Origin: Buddleja alternifolia
Lineage: Eukaryota; Streptophyta; Magnoliopsida; Lamiales; Scrophulariaceae
Assembly (NCBI GenBank): GCA_019426215.1
Contig: CM033404.1
Coordinates: 6,014,001 to 6,078,000 of the forward strand
Direction: 5' to 3'
Length of the DNA: 64,000 nt
Part shown: positions 1 to 12,955 of the stretch, piece by piece
Layout of the letters: the number at the start of each line of letters is the position of its first letter
How positions within the stretch are numbered: the first letter of the stretch is position 1
Translations under genes and position numbers: made by a program
The notes under the pieces: generated by a model
The model's input: only the letters and a program-made list of their open reading frames with translations
Databases searched by the model: none
Told to the model about the DNA's origin: nothing

Positions 1-163
1 TACTACTAGTTTAAAAATCATAAGGACCTATCAAAGATGCAATTGATTTTCCAAAAATCAAGAGGATCCAAACCCCACCCAAATCCTTCCCTCTCTGCCA
101 TATCTCCGCGCGTCAAAGATAAGCCATTCTCTCTCTCTCCTCTCTCTCTCTCTCCCCTCCGCC
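1..163 (+). promoter_or_regulatory. 5' flank and leader of the aspartyl-tRNA synthetase gene
   Basis: This stretch lies directly upstream of the synthetase start codon. It becomes strongly CT-rich at about 128-160 (runs of CTCTCT), which is typical of plant 5' leaders and core promoters. No clear TATA box is visible, as is common for housekeeping genes. An ATG at 37 opens a 95-codon frame that overlaps the main start. Whether it lies inside the transcript depends on the transcription start, which cannot be fixed from sequence. Confidence 0.5.
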
Positions 164-3100
164 ATGTCCCTCCTCCTCCTCCGCTCGCTACCCGCCTTTG
201 CCCTCCGCGCCAAAACCTCCCCTCCGCCCACCCTCCCTCTTCTCCTCCTCGCCCTCCGCCGTCAGAACCCTATCAAAGCCCTCCACAAACGCCCAATTTC
301 CACCATTTCTGCTTCCTCTTCTGAAACTCTCAGTATCCCCACTCCCACGCAACCCTACCCAACATCCGCCGATTCGAATGCAAACTCCCTCGAATGGGTG
401 AATCGCACCGATTTCTGCGGCCAATTGACCGAACCAGATGTTGGTAAACGTGTTCGCCTCTGCGGATGGGTGGCGCTCCACCGTGTTCACGGTGGCCTTA
501 CTTTCCTCGGTCTCCGCGACCACACCGGAATTGTTCAGGTTTTTCTCATGATCAAGTATTTTATGTACTGTCTTGTATTCATGTTTGTGTTTGGTGTGTT
601 CATTATGTTTTGTTTCTGTTATTGTTGTTGGTGATCAGATTACTACGCTCCCGGATGATTTTCCTGAGGCTCATTCAGTTGTGAATGACTTGAGGCTCGA
701 GTACGTGGTTGCGGTTGAAGGTGTGGTTCGCTTGCGGCCAACTGAGTCGATTAATAAGAAAATGAAGACCGGCTTCATAGAGGTGAGAGTTGTAAATCTT
801 TGCTTTTATGAAAATGCTTGAGCTTTTGCATATCCGAGTGTGTAAAGTACCTATTAATCAACTGTTATAGGGCGTCTTATTGAGTACTAAAAGTGGAATC
901 TTGTTTTGAATTCGTTTAAAATGTCACTTGCCTCGTTTGCGGTTCGATTATTAAGTTATTTGTGCTGAAGCTGACAATGAACTATAGTCTGTCAACAGAT
1001 AGTATTTTGGTGGATTATATATTGAAAAGGGATTGGGTTCTTTCTCAACATTTGGTTACATGATTTTCTGGGTATTCTGATGAATGTACTATACAAATTA
1101 TCTGAAGAATGCTAATGGGGCAAACGGAATAGTGAGGATATCTCTTGTTTGTTATAGTTTAACTACTTGAGAAGCTAGACCTCTGTTCTGTACCTCGTTG
1201 CTTTCCAGAAAAGAGCTAGTGAAACAGTTGAGTTAAGTTGATGTATATGGATTCCATAAATCATTTTCACACACTGGTTATTCGCACAGGTCACCGCAGA
1301 GCATGTCCAAGTGTTGAATGCAGTGAGATTTAAGTTGCCTTTCTTGGTTACTACTGCAGAAGACGCAAAGGATTCTGCTAAAGAGGAAATCAGACTTAGG
1401 TAATTCATGTAGAGTTTTAATTTTTTTGGACCAGTGATTTTGAACGGGAAATTTGTGATTATTGCTCTTTCTGCAAGTCGGTTTGGTCTCCAGAAATTGA
1501 AGTGAATTGTGAAAAATGATGTATTAAATGAAGATTACAACAATAAAATTGCTCAAGTCCTACATCTAAAGATTATGCTCTGTTGTTACATCTCCAGTTT
1601 AGTTGAAAAAGAAATGGCGGCGTCAATTGATATTCCTGGAGTCCATCAGTTGGATGCTGAATATATATGCAAATAGTTCAAACACTTAACCTAGTTAATG
1701 ATCACATGCTACAGACTGAAAATCTGAATGATCCATGTGAGATGTTAATTAATTTTTTAACTTTCTCGAGTTCTCCATTTCATTGTATTAGAAATTTAAG
1801 AAAGTTATTTAAAGCTGAAATCCTGTGATCTCTTTTTTGCTACTAATTGCTCTCAGATCGCGCGGGGGGCCGGGGGGGGGGTGTCAGAGAAGAATTATTA
1901 TTTTCATATTGCAGGCTCGAATATTTTACCTTAAAAAACACTCTAAGTAGTGTATTACCTCTTGGATTTCTCTTTTATGCCCGACTTGTAGGAGAAAATG
2001 AGCCATCTTTTTTACTGTTCCATTATGGTCAACTATGCCAACTTCCTAGCTCTTAATCTGTTTTCAGCAAGAACGGAAAGTAGACAAGTTTATCTTATAC
2101 AGTGTTTTTTGGCAAGGAATTCCATTATTAGAAATTCAGTTTTTGGGTCGAGAATTCGAGTTTTAAATCTCCTTGAGCCAACTGACTAGAAGTTTCACTT
2201 ACGTGTCAGATATCGATGTCTTGATTTACGACGTCCTCATATGAACTCAAATATAATGTTGCGACATACAGTGCTGAAACTTATTCGAAGATACCTTGAG
2301 GACACCCATGATTTTATTGAGGTAGTGACCTTGTTTTTTTATCACTTTGAAGAATACGCTGCATGGTTAAATAAGATTATTTATCAAAGAGAAGACTATT
2401 GATAAAGTTTCCTTTCATCTTTGATTTAATTCCTTGTGTTGATCCTGACTTTTTGATGGTTGTAAGGTAGATCGAGACTCCAATTCTATCTAGATCTACT
2501 CCAGAAGGTGCAAGGGATTATTTAGTGCCATCGAGAATTCAGGTTTGTTCATCTATTTTTAGTCAGACTGCCATTTTAAAGCTGTTTCCCTCGTGTGTAT
2601 TTCTAATAAATTGTTGAATAACAAGGATTAAACCATTGATAAGGCATTGTTTCTGTTTGCATTTATTTTTTATTTCTAATAAATTGTTGAATAACAAGGA
2701 TTAAACCATTGATAAGGCATGGTTTCTGTTTGCATTTATTTTTTATTTCTAATAAATTGTTGAATAACAGGGATTAAACCATTGATAAGGCATGGTTTCT
2801 GCTTGCATTTATTTTTTATTCATAGTGTTCTTTCTTTACTCCTTGAGCTATTAGAAAAGATTTGGAAAATGTTAAAATTAGCCTGTGCAATCCCACTTTA
2901 CCTTTGCAGCCCTAGACTTCATTGATCCTATTGGTGCTTCACATGTGTACCATGTCCCCATTCAACAATAGTGCGTTTTGGGAACTATTTTTCCTTAATG
3001 TTGATGTTGCAGTATGCAGTATAATTTTATGCATGTTGTAATGATCATAACTGTTTTTTCTGTCTTCCTTCTTTTGTTTTCTTGCATACCAGAAGAGAAA

Positions 3101-6100
3101 GGACAAAAAAAAAAAAAAGGAAAACTAACTAAAGTATCACTGTTGCGGTTGCTAGTTATATTGAGTGGATTATTCATCACAGAAATATTTTTTTACAAAT
3201 CTTGACATTGATGTGTTGGTTGAATGACTTTTATCATGGAGTGAAGGTCTTATGCTTTATTGTTCTCTACGAAGCCAGGAACATTTTATGCTTTGCCTCA
3301 AAGTCCACAGCTCTTCAAGCAGATGCTAATGGTCTCTGGTTTTGATAGATACTATCAAATAGCTAGGTAATTTGATCTTTTTATGGAATGGTTATATACT
3401 TTTCCCTATTCTGTGAGTCTTGCTATACACTGCTTCTAATACGCTAATTTTGCCTGTAAACATACCATCTATGCTGCTCGTATAATTTTTGTTTTCTGTT
3501 GTAAATTCTTCTTTCGAGTATAAAGTGCATATACTAAACATAATGGTTTTATCTTGGAAAGTGATACTCCATGATCTGCGGGTATTTTTGAACTGTAATC
3601 ATTATGCTTACATACTTTTATCTGAATACATTTTTCTTTCTCTTGATTTGCAGATGTTTCAGAGATGAAGATCTAAGGGCAGATAGACAACCTGAATTTA
3701 CACAACTTGACATGGAAATGGCATTCACTCCTATGGAAGACATGTTGAGGCTAAATGAAGATTTGATTAGAAAGGTTAGTCAGTTTTTTACTGGCTTCAT
3801 TGATGTGTAATATGCCAGAGGATTCTAAGGTCCCTGATGGAAAATCAGTATATTGTAAAAAGAGAAAATTATGAGAAAGAATTTTAGTTCTGCACCTGAT
3901 ATAAGCACATGTGCCCAAAATTCACCCTTTTATTGAGACTATTCTTTCATAGGAAATGCAGACTTCCAATTGATATGCAGGCTGGTCAATGGCTTTTAGT
4001 TATATATGAGTATTCTATAAGTTAAATTCTTTGATTGTGGATATTGTTACTTTAACTTCAGTCCATGGAATTCTCAAAAAGTGTAACAATAATTTTTCTG
4101 GTAATTCTCTATGGATCTTTAGAACATTGGATGTGTCATGGAAACATGAATTATGTGGAAATGAGTCACACTTTGCACATCCAGTTGGTTTCTGTCTTTT
4201 TTGGGGAGATGCTAATATTTGTTAGTGTGTGGCTATTTTTGTTGGCACTGGTTAATTGACTGCATGTTCTTTATTTTGTGGACATCATATGGATGCTCTA
4301 GTTAATTTCTGCAGTTGCTGATATGCGTCCAGATTTTTCTTTTCCTTTCCCATTTATAGTTTCAAGCATGACAAGATACTTTATCGCAGGTTTTTCTAGA
4401 GATCAAAGGAGTGGAACTGCCTAATCCTTTCCCAAGGCTCACATATGCTGAAGCTATGAGCAGATATGGCTCAGACAGACCGGATGCCCGTTTTGAACTT
4501 GAGCTGAAAGATGTAATGTCTTTGTCGTGTCTTGCTATATTTTAGTCTTTTTATTAAGTTGTTGGAAATAAACCTTGTCGGATTATGGCATCTTGCTAGC
4601 AATCCTTGAGGCAGAAGTGCCATGAAGTTGTTTCTTCAGCGTAAGAGCTAAGAAAATAAAATGCGAACTAAAGATATTAAGATATTATTTTTCTGTAAAA
4701 TAGACTTCTGTTTAATTTCATAAAATTGTGCTCTACCTGCAGGTATCCGATGCCTTCAAGAACTCCTCCTTCAAGGTTTTTGCAGATGCCTTGTCCAGTG
4801 GGGGTGTTATTAAGGCATTATGCGTGCCTTCAGGAGCCAAAATCTATTCAAATAGTGCTCTTAAAAAGGGTGATATTTACAGTGAAGCTGTTAAATCTGG
4901 AGCAAAGGGTCTACCCTTTTTAAAGGTCTCAAATGATGGTAATGAAACTGCTATTGTATGTTATATTTATATGCATCAAATTGAGTTATTATACAATTGA
5001 CATTTTGTAATATACAATCTCAGGCGCCCTTGAAGGGATTCCTGCCCTTGTATCAAGCTTGGACACAACCGAGCAAGATCTATTACTGAAACAACTATCT
5101 GCAAGTTCTGGTGATCTAATATTGTTTGCTGTGGGTAACCATACATCAGTAAATAAAACCTTAGACCGGCTGAGGCTGCATGTAGCGCATGAGCTTGGCT
5201 TGATTGATCCCGTAAGTTTTTCAGATGGAGTTCTCCATACGAATTAACTAACTAGAAACCTGTCAATTATTCTGTTGTCTAATCTTATTTATTTATGTGG
5301 TCGTAAAGTCAAGGCATTCAATCCTGTGGGTTACTGATTTTCCAATGTTCGAGTGGAATGATTCGGAGGAGAGGCTCGAGGTTTGTATTGTCTCAATTTG
5401 CGTGTTATACAATGCTTTTTTAGAGGAATATTAGTTATTTAGCTATATAATGTAGTAACACGAACAGATTCCTCTTTGTAGGCCTTACATCATCCTTTCA
5501 CTGCCCCTAATCCTGAGGACATGAAGGACCTTCCCTCTGCCCGCGCTTTAGCTTATGACATGGTTTACAATGGGGTTGAGGTACATGAACCCTAATTTGC
5601 TTTAGTTCTCGCAGTTTGACTATTTGACTGAAAATGTGTTGTTACAATATTCATACTGTGTCTATTTGTTAGATTGGTGGAGGAAGCTTAAGAATTTATA
5701 AGCGGGAGGTGCAAGAAAAGGTTTTGGGAATTGTTGGCATTTCGCCTGAACAGGTAAATATATCTTAGTCATCTTATTCAATGTCCAATTCACTCTATTT
5801 AGAATGGAGGGTCAATATAGAAGGCTTTCATGTTTTCTCAGGAAATAGGCCATTTATACTTTGATTGGAAGTTTTAGCTACTTGTTTGGTTAGTAAAGGC
5901 CGTAAAACAAATCTTTGAATCGTGACTAATTTCCTTAACTAGCATCACATCTATCACTTCTAGTGGATCCTATTTATTTGCTCTCACTACATGTATAGAG
6001 CATTAAGTTGAAGTATTCAAAGCCTTTTTCTCTCACATGCACAAATTTCAACTTTGTATTAGAAAATGCAGTATGTATGTGGTTCACCAACCATGACGCG

Positions 6101-6628
6101 GTAATACATGTTTGGGAACCAATTAATCATTTTTTTGATATTTTAGATCTTTTTCTTTTTCTTAAATAATAATTAATAAAGAATTGAAAAGGGCTTTGAT
6201 GTTAGTTTAACATAAACCCAAGAATTTGAGCTATAAATCACAAATCATTTTTGTCAACCTTTTTGGTCGAATTTTGATATTTTACACAATTACTTGGTCT
6301 TTATGTTTTATGTGCAGGCCGAGGCCAAGTTTGGCTATCTTTTGGAGGCACTGGACATGGGTGCTCCTCCTCATGGTATTAAACGCCATTGTTAATTGGT
6401 AGGGCATATCGTATTTGACTATTTGAGTATAATATTTAATAGAGGTTCACATTTGCAGGAGGAATTGCATTCGGGTTGGATAGATTGGTGATGCTATTGG
6501 CAGGGGCTAATTCCATAAGAGACGTTATTGCTTTTCCAAAGACGACGACTGCTCAATGTGCTCTTACTCATGCCCCTTCTGATGTTGATCCTCAGCAGCT
6601 AAAGGATCTATCCTTTCACTCAACTTAA
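164..6628 (+). CDS. OKI1: Aspartyl-tRNA synthetase, organelle-type (15 exons, 670 aa)
   Basis: This class II synthetase charges tRNA-Asp. The long bacterial-type form with a Ser/Pro/Leu-rich N-terminus is expected in mitochondria and/or plastids. Exons by splice sites and phase: 164-538, 639-782, 1290-1399, 2210-2321, 2471-2542, 3275-3366, 3654-3774, 4390-4512, 4743-4938, 5024-5211, 5309-5380, 5482-5580, 5673-5753, 6318-6375, 6459-6628. They sum to 2013 nt with every junction in phase. Residues 1-75 look like a transit peptide. An OB-fold anticodon-binding domain follows (about 80-200). Motif 2 ([14 protein letters not shown]) lies near residue 304, a GAD-type insert falls around 400-500, and motif 3 (GLDR) is at 620-623. 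The protein is full length with no lesion. The Arabidopsis counterpart I recall is At4g33760/OKI1, so the symbol is by family recall only. Confidence 0.93.
2598..2816 (+). repeat. 73-bp tandem repeat, three copies, in AspRS intron 5
   Basis: Three head-to-tail units start at 2598, 2671 and 2744. Each begins TATTTCTAATAAATTG and ends in a T-rich stretch. The units differ at only a few positions. The array sits inside intron 5 (2543-3274) and touches no splice site. Confidence 0.9.
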
Positions 6629-8313
6629 GTTATTAAAAGATTCAGTCTTACCTTTGATCCTGCGTTTCGTATGACAGATTTGTCTTTCATTCTCTCATTT
6701 GGGGTATTTTTGGATGAAAAATTATTTCGTTGGAAGGTGGAGAGAAGAATGAACGATTTGAAACGATATGCTGTGTACTTTTGAGCGGCTTTTCTATAAC
6801 TTATGATGCACAAAGGAATAAGACCCAATTGTGTTAGAGCTTATAATTCTTTTGTACTTTTGAGAGAGCTTCTTGTACATTAGCTATTGATTTTACCAAA
6901 GGAATAAGACCCAATAGTGTTAGAACTTAGAATTCTTTTTCTTGTGGAATATTTGACGAGGAAGTGCAGTTTGGTTGCTCTAATATTGCAGTTTGAACCA
7001 ATTTTTTTCAGAGCTTAATGAATAATATGCCCTATGATCTTAATTTTAACAATGCACATGCTCCACAGAGTTATGTTAACAAATTACTATGATCTGCCAA
7101 TTTGGACCATATACAATGGAATTTTAGTTTAGACCCGATTTGACAGAACTAAAGTGTAGTTTATAAGGTGAAAGAATTATATGTTATGTAATTTTCATTT
7201 CAAGGTAAGCAAATTATCCGAGTTCGCTCCACGGAGTTGTGTTGTTAACAAATTAGTATGATCTCCCAATTTGGACTATAAACAATGAAATTTTAATTCA
7301 GACCTGGTATGACAGAGCTAAATTTAAATTGTAGTTTTTAAGGTGAATGAATTATATGTTGTGTGCTTATCAAAAATAAATAAATTATATGTTACGTAAA
7401 TTTCATTACAAGGTAAGCAAATTATTCTTGAGTTCAATTAAATTAGATTTGATCCAGAACCTTTTAGATTAGATTCGATCAAATCAAGTACGAACTACAT
7501 TATATAATCATGGGCATTTTTGGTAGATAAGAAGTCGCTCTTATTCGTTAATCAAAGGGGACAATAAAATTAGGAGTAAATTTCACTTTGTATTAGGTTC
7601 GATCGAATCAAAGCTAATTATGTGGATGTCAAGTTGAACTTTTCATGTCTGTAGGAAGAGTACTGATGTTAATTCACTCAACAACCGTCCGTATGATTGC
7701 CACTCGGGAATGGTAACTAATTACTATATAAGTGTTATACTTGCCTTTTGATTGATTTGGTACCGTCAAAACGGATTTGAACAAGAACCTTTTGGAACGT
7801 CGTTTTAAATGGTGGGGAAAATTGTTTTGGATCATAGTTATCTCAGTATTATAGTACATATTCTAATGGAATGTAGATTTCAGAATCTTAATTTCATTGC
7901 CTAAACTAAGCCTAAAAGCATAGGATAGAGAGCTATTTTGTATGTAGGACCATACATATTCTAGAGTTTCCCGTTTATGAATCCATATATACCGTCTAAT
8001 TAACATTTCGAATGTTCTGCCAAATATTAATTTGTTGACTTATATGGCAACGCTCCGATTTTGAATAACTTTATATGTATCATAATAATCTCTAATTGAA
8101 AATGTTGTAAAATTAAAATCTACTGCCAATTAAGGACCAATATTTCAAATTTGCAGATTTTGTTGTGTTCAAAACTTGGCATAATTAGTTAATTCATAGA
8201 CTGACCAATCCATCCAATGAATCATAATACAAAGTACATTTATGTACGATGTATCCAATAAATTCAAATGACAAAAAAGGAACACAAGATCCCCATGTCA
8301 TAAATTCCACTCC
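6629..8313. other. Intergenic DNA between AspRS and the first MADS gene, with local repeats
   Basis: No gene was found here. The first 300 bases are probably AspRS 3' UTR. A direct repeat beginning AAAGGAATAAGACCCAAT occurs at about 6809 and 6899. A larger imperfect tandem repeat follows, with one unit near 7061-7226 and a diverged second unit near 7227-7435; both contain ACAAATTA.TATGATCT and a later AAGGTAAGCAAATTAT. The rest is AT-rich, with no open frame of note and no recognised element. Confidence 0.6.
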
Positions 8314-8320
8314 TATAAAA
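8314..8320 (+). promoter_or_regulatory. TATA box of MADS gene 1
   Basis: TATAAAA lies 82 bp upstream of the ATG at 8396. It places transcription start near 8345, downstream of an in-frame ATG at 8249. This is why the shorter 349-residue protein was chosen. Confidence 0.6.
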
Positions 8321-8395
8321 AACCCTCTATTCTTCTTCAAATCCAAGAAAACCGAAGATCAAATTCATATTTTCTCTTCCATACACAACACAAAT

Positions 8396-9445
8396 ATGAG
8401 TTCACCAAACCAAGCCCGACCCTCAAGAAAGAGTAAGGGCCGGCAAAAGATAAACATGGTGAAGATGGAGAACCAAAGTAACTTACAAGTAACCTTCTCA
8501 AAACGACGTGCTGGCCTATTCAAAAAAGCTAGTGAACTCTGCACACTATGTGGGGCCGAAGTTGCGCTAGTTGTCTTTTCTCCTGCTAACAAGGTTTATT
8601 GTTTTGGCCACCCCGGCTTGCAAACTATCATTGATAGGTTTGTCAACGAGGCGGCTCCAATGCCAACCAATGGCACGAGCCAAATGATCCTTGAGGCTCA
8701 CCGGAACTCTACTATTCGTGAACTCAACTTGGAACTCACCCAAGTTGAAAGCATGCTTAGAGCTGAAAAAAATCGTGGTGAAAATTTAGACCTACAAAAG
8801 AAAGAAGGGAAAAAGCGGCATTGGTTTCCACCCTCATTTGACGGCTTCAAATATTCACAACTTTGTGTTATGAAGGAAACCATTTTGGAACTAGCTAAGA
8901 AAGTGGATGTCAAAGTGGAGAAAGAAATGTTTAGGCTTGCTAATCCATTTCCTACTTATCCCTCTCCTCTTCCTCTTCAAAGGGAAAAAGAAAACCCTAG
9001 AGTTTTTGGTTTTCCATTCGGTGTTGAACCAAATGTTCCTTGTGTTCCCACATTTGATGATCCATTTTCACTTGGATCAAGTAACTTTTCACCCTTTGCT
9101 CATAGGGCAATGGGGTTTAGTAACAATGGCTTGTTTCCTCCTGCAGTTGCTCCGGCTGGGCCGACTAGTGACCCATTGATGACTAGTGGTAGTACTCCAG
9201 TTTCGTTTAATCATCGAAGGGCCGGTAGTGGTTTTGAAGTTTCTCATGAGCTAACTCCAAATTTTTCTAGTGTTGGTGAAGGATATGGACTTATGAGTAG
9301 TGGCTTGAGTAGTTCTAGGTATTTTGGTGGTGGGAATAATAGTGCTTCTACTTCATCCATGCTTCCCTTTGATTCTATTGGGAATAGGGGTTTCAGAGAT
9401 GGATTTAGGACAGGATGTGGTCCTAGTATGTTTCAAAAGTTTTAG
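8396..9445 (+). CDS. Type I (M-alpha, AGL62-like) MADS-box protein, 349 aa
   Basis: This is an intronless DNA-binding transcription factor of the nucleus. The MADS domain spans about residues 12-72 and carries the hallmarks [30 protein letters not shown] and a SRF-type second half ending near FGHP. A helical, charged segment follows (about 100-150), including RGENL, as in AGL62 relatives. There is no plant K-box, which supports type I. The C-terminus (about 180-349) is long and Pro/Ser/Gly/Phe-rich, so the protein is longer than the usual 200-300 residues. The frame could begin at 8249, but the TATA box at 8314 argues for 8396. M-alpha proteins typically act in female gametophyte or endosperm as heterodimers with other type I proteins. 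That role is family knowledge and is not shown here. Confidence 0.9.
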   Translation: MSSPNQARPSRKSKGRQKINMVKMENQSNLQVTFSKRRAGLFKKASELCTLCGAEVALVVFSPANKVYCFGHPGLQTIIDRFVNEAAPMPTNGTSQMILEAHRNSTIRELNLELTQVESMLRAEKNRGENLDLQKKEGKKRHWFPPSFDGFKYSQLCVMKETILELAKKVDVKVEKEMFRLANPFPTYPSPLPLQREKENPRVFGFPFGVEPNVPCVPTFDDPFSLGSSNFSPFAHRAMGFSNNGLFPPAVAPAGPTSDPLMTSGSTPVSFNHRRAGSGFEVSHELTPNFSSVGEGYGLMSSGLSSSRYFGGGNNSASTSSMLPFDSIGNRGFRDGFRTGCGPSMFQKF

Positions 9446-9778
9446 GTTTTCATTTCTTGTCTTTAATTTTAATTCAGACATTAATTCTAGTCTTTTTTAT
9501 GTTTTAGTATAAGCATGTACTTCCATTTGGAAATTTGGTTGTTTGAATGTTATGTTTTAATGTGTGAATTAAAGTCTTGTTGCTTTAAATAATTTCTTTG
9601 AATCCTTGGAAGAAAGTGATTTGTAACTAGTTTTTGGACATTAAGTTTAAACAGAATAGAACTCAACCTCGAGATTATGCGGAAAAAAAAAGAAAAAGAA
9701 TTTCAATTTGGGGGCTAATATTTGAATTGAAGATTATTATTATTTAATTATGAAAGCAAAGGACGATGATATATTAAT
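9446..9778. other. Intergenic spacer downstream of MADS gene 1
   Basis: AT-rich 3' flank and probable 3' UTR of the upstream MADS gene. It ends at the left edge of the 2.1-kb tandem duplication. No gene or element was recognised. Confidence 0.5.
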
Positions 9779-10933
9779 TCAAAAACGATAAGTTAAAAAT
9801 TAATATTTGAATAAAAGATTAATAAAGAACTGTTTGTTGGCATATACTTTAAGCTGCCTATAGGTAAATATGTTGTTGAATCTCTTTTTAGAAGAAAGAA
9901 AATGAATTCTTTTTTTTTTGGTAAATGAAAGAAAATGAATCCACTTTCTTAACATATATCCCTTTCCCGGAAAATTGTTCTCAAAATGTAATATGTCGAA
10001 TTATTTTCTAAAACAATTTGATTGATAAAGAAGGCTTCACACACTATAAAACTTATATATAATGAGTTCATCAGGTGATTATTTTAATTTGGTACGTACT
10101 TTTTTACTTTTCAAAGTAAAACACGTGTGACTAAAAATATAACCTTCATTAATTTAGAGTATTAAAATTAATTTCACTAACTTATATATGGGATTGTAAT
10201 TCATCTGACACAAACTTATAATATTAGTATACATATTATGATAAGAAGCATCTTCTGTCTTTTGCTTTTCACAAGAGGAACACACGTGATAATTAATTTC
10301 CCCGCCAAAGTTGAAAACTTCTTAATATTGAAAGTTACGTGCCAATCACGTTACATTGCATAGACAAGTATTTTCTCAATGGCAACAAAGTAAGATTTGA
10401 AACTAAAGTAAGAACATACTACAACATAAACTCTTCTAGAATATGCAGTAATCAAACAAATAAATTTTCTTATTTAGTAATCTTCTTTGAAATCGATATC
10501 TCACTAATAAGGAGAAAGTCTTGACAAGATCTTGATATTACTTGAAAATCAATGAAATACTATATATCGATAAACACTTGACTTATATTTGACTATTTTA
10601 TAATATTTCTACATTAGGTTTATATTTCTGTTTTTTCTTTTTAATTCTTTCCAAGAAAGCATAAATAAAATGGACAAAATAAAAAACCAATTAGACACAA
10701 GATAATCCAAAGTCGATTATCATTTTCAGAAAATATTAGTTCGAACATAAGTTGGTCAAATTTAAATGTAATTCATATAGCAAGTGTAATTTTCTCATTT
10801 TAGAAGTTATACTTAGGTCTAATCACACCACATTCGGACTAGAATTTCCGATTTGTAGTAGCTTTCAAAATCTACGTACAACAAAACTAGAAAAAGAAGG
10901 AAGAAAATATCCAAAAATTGATTAATTGAGCAC

Positions 10934-10941
10934 TATATAAA
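10934..10941 (+). promoter_or_regulatory. TATA box of MADS pseudogene 2
   Basis: TATATAAA in the AT-rich leader of the broken copy, 48 bp before its first ATG (10982) and 87 bp before the internal ATG at 11021. It is conserved in the duplicate at 16338. Confidence 0.45.
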
Positions 10942-10981
10942 ATAATACTTAAAACTTTCATTTTTATTCTTCGTTTTAACC

Positions 10982-11588
10982 ATGGCTAGAGCCTAGAAAG
11001 AACAAAGGACGTCAAAATGAATGTCAAAAGAAAGCAATCTTCTCGTGACCTTTTCAAAGCGTCAATCTGGTCTATTCAAGAAAGCAAGCGAGCTTTGCAC
11101 CCTTTGTGGTGCTGAAATGGCCATTATCGTCTTCTCTCCGGGAAAGAGAGAGTATTCTCTTTTGGCCACCCAACCGTCGAATCCACCATCGGCTGCTACC
11201 TCGCGCCACCGCAAACTGCCACCACGCGACAGGCGGAGACCACTGCGTTGCAACTCGTATTGCCCTGTTGGAGTCGGAGAAGAGGCGCGGTGAGGAGCTG
11301 AGTTGCTGGAGGAAAGAGAACCAAGGCGGAGGACGGTGGTGGGAGGCTTCGATTAAGGAGATGGGAGTGAAAGAGCTGGAACATTTGAAGGAGACAATGG
11401 AAGATTTGAGGAAGAATGCTTCTAGGGAGGCGGAGAAGCTGATGGTCGAAAAGGCAGTGGTGGTAGGTTCTTTGCCGCCCTCTTTTCTAGGGGTGGTGCC
11501 GGAGGATTATAGAGGAGGAGACGGTGACGTAGATGTGGATGCTAGGGTTTCTAGTTCTGCCTTGGGACAACTTTCTATGACTAAATGA
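10982..11588 (+). pseudogene. M-alpha MADS-box pseudogene (duplication unit 1)
   Basis: The original start at 10982 reads only four codons before a stop, because a 7-bp insertion (GCCTAGA, near-copy of the preceding bases) is present that the sister copy lacks. An internal ATG at 11021 opens a frame carrying [17 protein letters not shown] and [19 protein letters not shown] private 2-bp insertion near 11147 then shifts the frame. The family C-terminus ([29 protein letters not shown]) is readable in another frame to the stop at 11588. The N-terminal MADS residues between GRQ and SKES are disrupted in both copies, as is the frame just before the LLESEKRR segment, so the ancestor was already damaged. 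A short truncated product is possible, but loss of function is more likely. Confidence 0.85.
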
Positions 11589-11742
11589 ATTTACACTTGG
11601 ATTCGGCCGAACATTTTTTTAAGTGCTTGTGTTTAATTTAATTATAATTTCTTGGAAATTTAAATGTTAAGAAGAAAATTGTTGTTATATTATTTCGAAT
11701 TAATTGTGTTAAATGTTTTATAATTTTAATGTTTTCTTATAT

Positions 11743-11899
11743 ATATATATATTTTAATGAAATGGTTATATCATTACATCGGATGTAGAATCAATAATCG
11801 TAATCAGCAATTTCCTGTTACAAACTAATAACAACGAGCTACAAATTAGAAACAAAAAACTACTATATAAGTAGAAAAATAACCCACATATCTGGTCAA
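11743..11899 (-). mobile_element. Truncated tRNA-derived SINE at the duplication junction
   Basis: This is the 3' portion of the SINE that is complete at 17838-18066. It is preceded by the same ATGTTTTCTTATAT target sequence at 11729-11742. It stops abruptly at the duplication junction (11896-11900), so boxes A and B are missing. Confidence 0.75.
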
Positions 11900-12955
11900 A
11901 AACGATAAGTTAAAAATTAATATTTGAATAAAAGATTAATAAAGAACTGTTTGTTGGCATATACTTTAAGCTGCCTATAGGTAAATATGTTGTTGAATCT
12001 CTTTTTGGAAGAAAGAAAATGAATTCTTTTTTTTTCTTTGGTAAATGAAAGAAAATGAATCCAGTTTCTTACATATATCCCTTTCCCGGAAAATTCTTCT
12101 CAAAATGTAATATGTCGAATTATTTTCTAAAACAATTTGATTGATAAATTAAAGGAGGCTTCACACACTTAAACTTATATATATATATATATATATTGAG
12201 TTCATCAGGTGATTATTTTAATTTGGTACGTACTTTTTTACTTTTCAAAGTAAAACATGTGTGACTAAAAATATTAACCTTCATTAATTTAGAGAATTAA
12301 ATTAATTTTACTAACTTATATATGGGACTGTAATTCATCTGACACAAACTTATAATATTAGTATACATATTATGATAAGAAGCATCTTCTGTCGTTTGCT
12401 TTACACAAGAGGAACACACGTGATAATTAATTTCCCCGCCAAAGTTGAAAACTTCTTAATATTAAAAGTTACGTAATTACATTGCAAAGAAGTATTTTCT
12501 CAATGGCAACAAAGTAAGATTTGAAACTAAAGTAAGAACATACTACAACATAAACTCTTCTAGAATATGCAGTAATCAAACAGATAAATTTTCTTATTTA
12601 GTAATCTTCTTTGAAATCGATATCTCACTAATAAGGAGAAAGTCTTGACAAGATCTTGATATTACTTGAAAATCAATGAAATACTATATATCGATAAACA
12701 CGTGACTTATATTTGACTATTAACAATTTTATAATATTTCTAAATTAGGTTTGTATTTCTGTTTTTTCTTTTTAATTCTTTCCAAGAAAGCATAAATAAA
12801 AATGGACAAAATAAAAAACCAATTAGACACAAGATAATCCAAAGTCGATTATCATTTTCAGAAAATATTAGTTCGAACATAATTTGGTCAAATTTAAATG
12901 TAATTCATATAGCAAGTGTTATTTTCTCATTTTAGAAGTTATACTTAGGTCTAAT

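Larger units (their letters stand above)
9779..11895 (+). repeat. Tandem segmental duplication, unit 1 (2.1 kb)
   Basis: Unit 1 starts at TCAAAAACGATAAG (9779) and is repeated from 11896. It carries the promoter, a MADS pseudogene, its 3' flank and part of a SINE. The two units stay near-identical over AT-rich spacer as well as gene sequence, so the duplication is fairly recent. The shared bases TCAAA occur at the left edge, the central junction and the right edge, which suggests a short-homology exchange. Confidence 0.9.

Noticed and set aside
8249..8395. 49-codon upstream extension of the first MADS gene
   Set aside because: The TATA box at 8314-8320 lies inside it, so the transcript should start after it. 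The extension has no family similarity.
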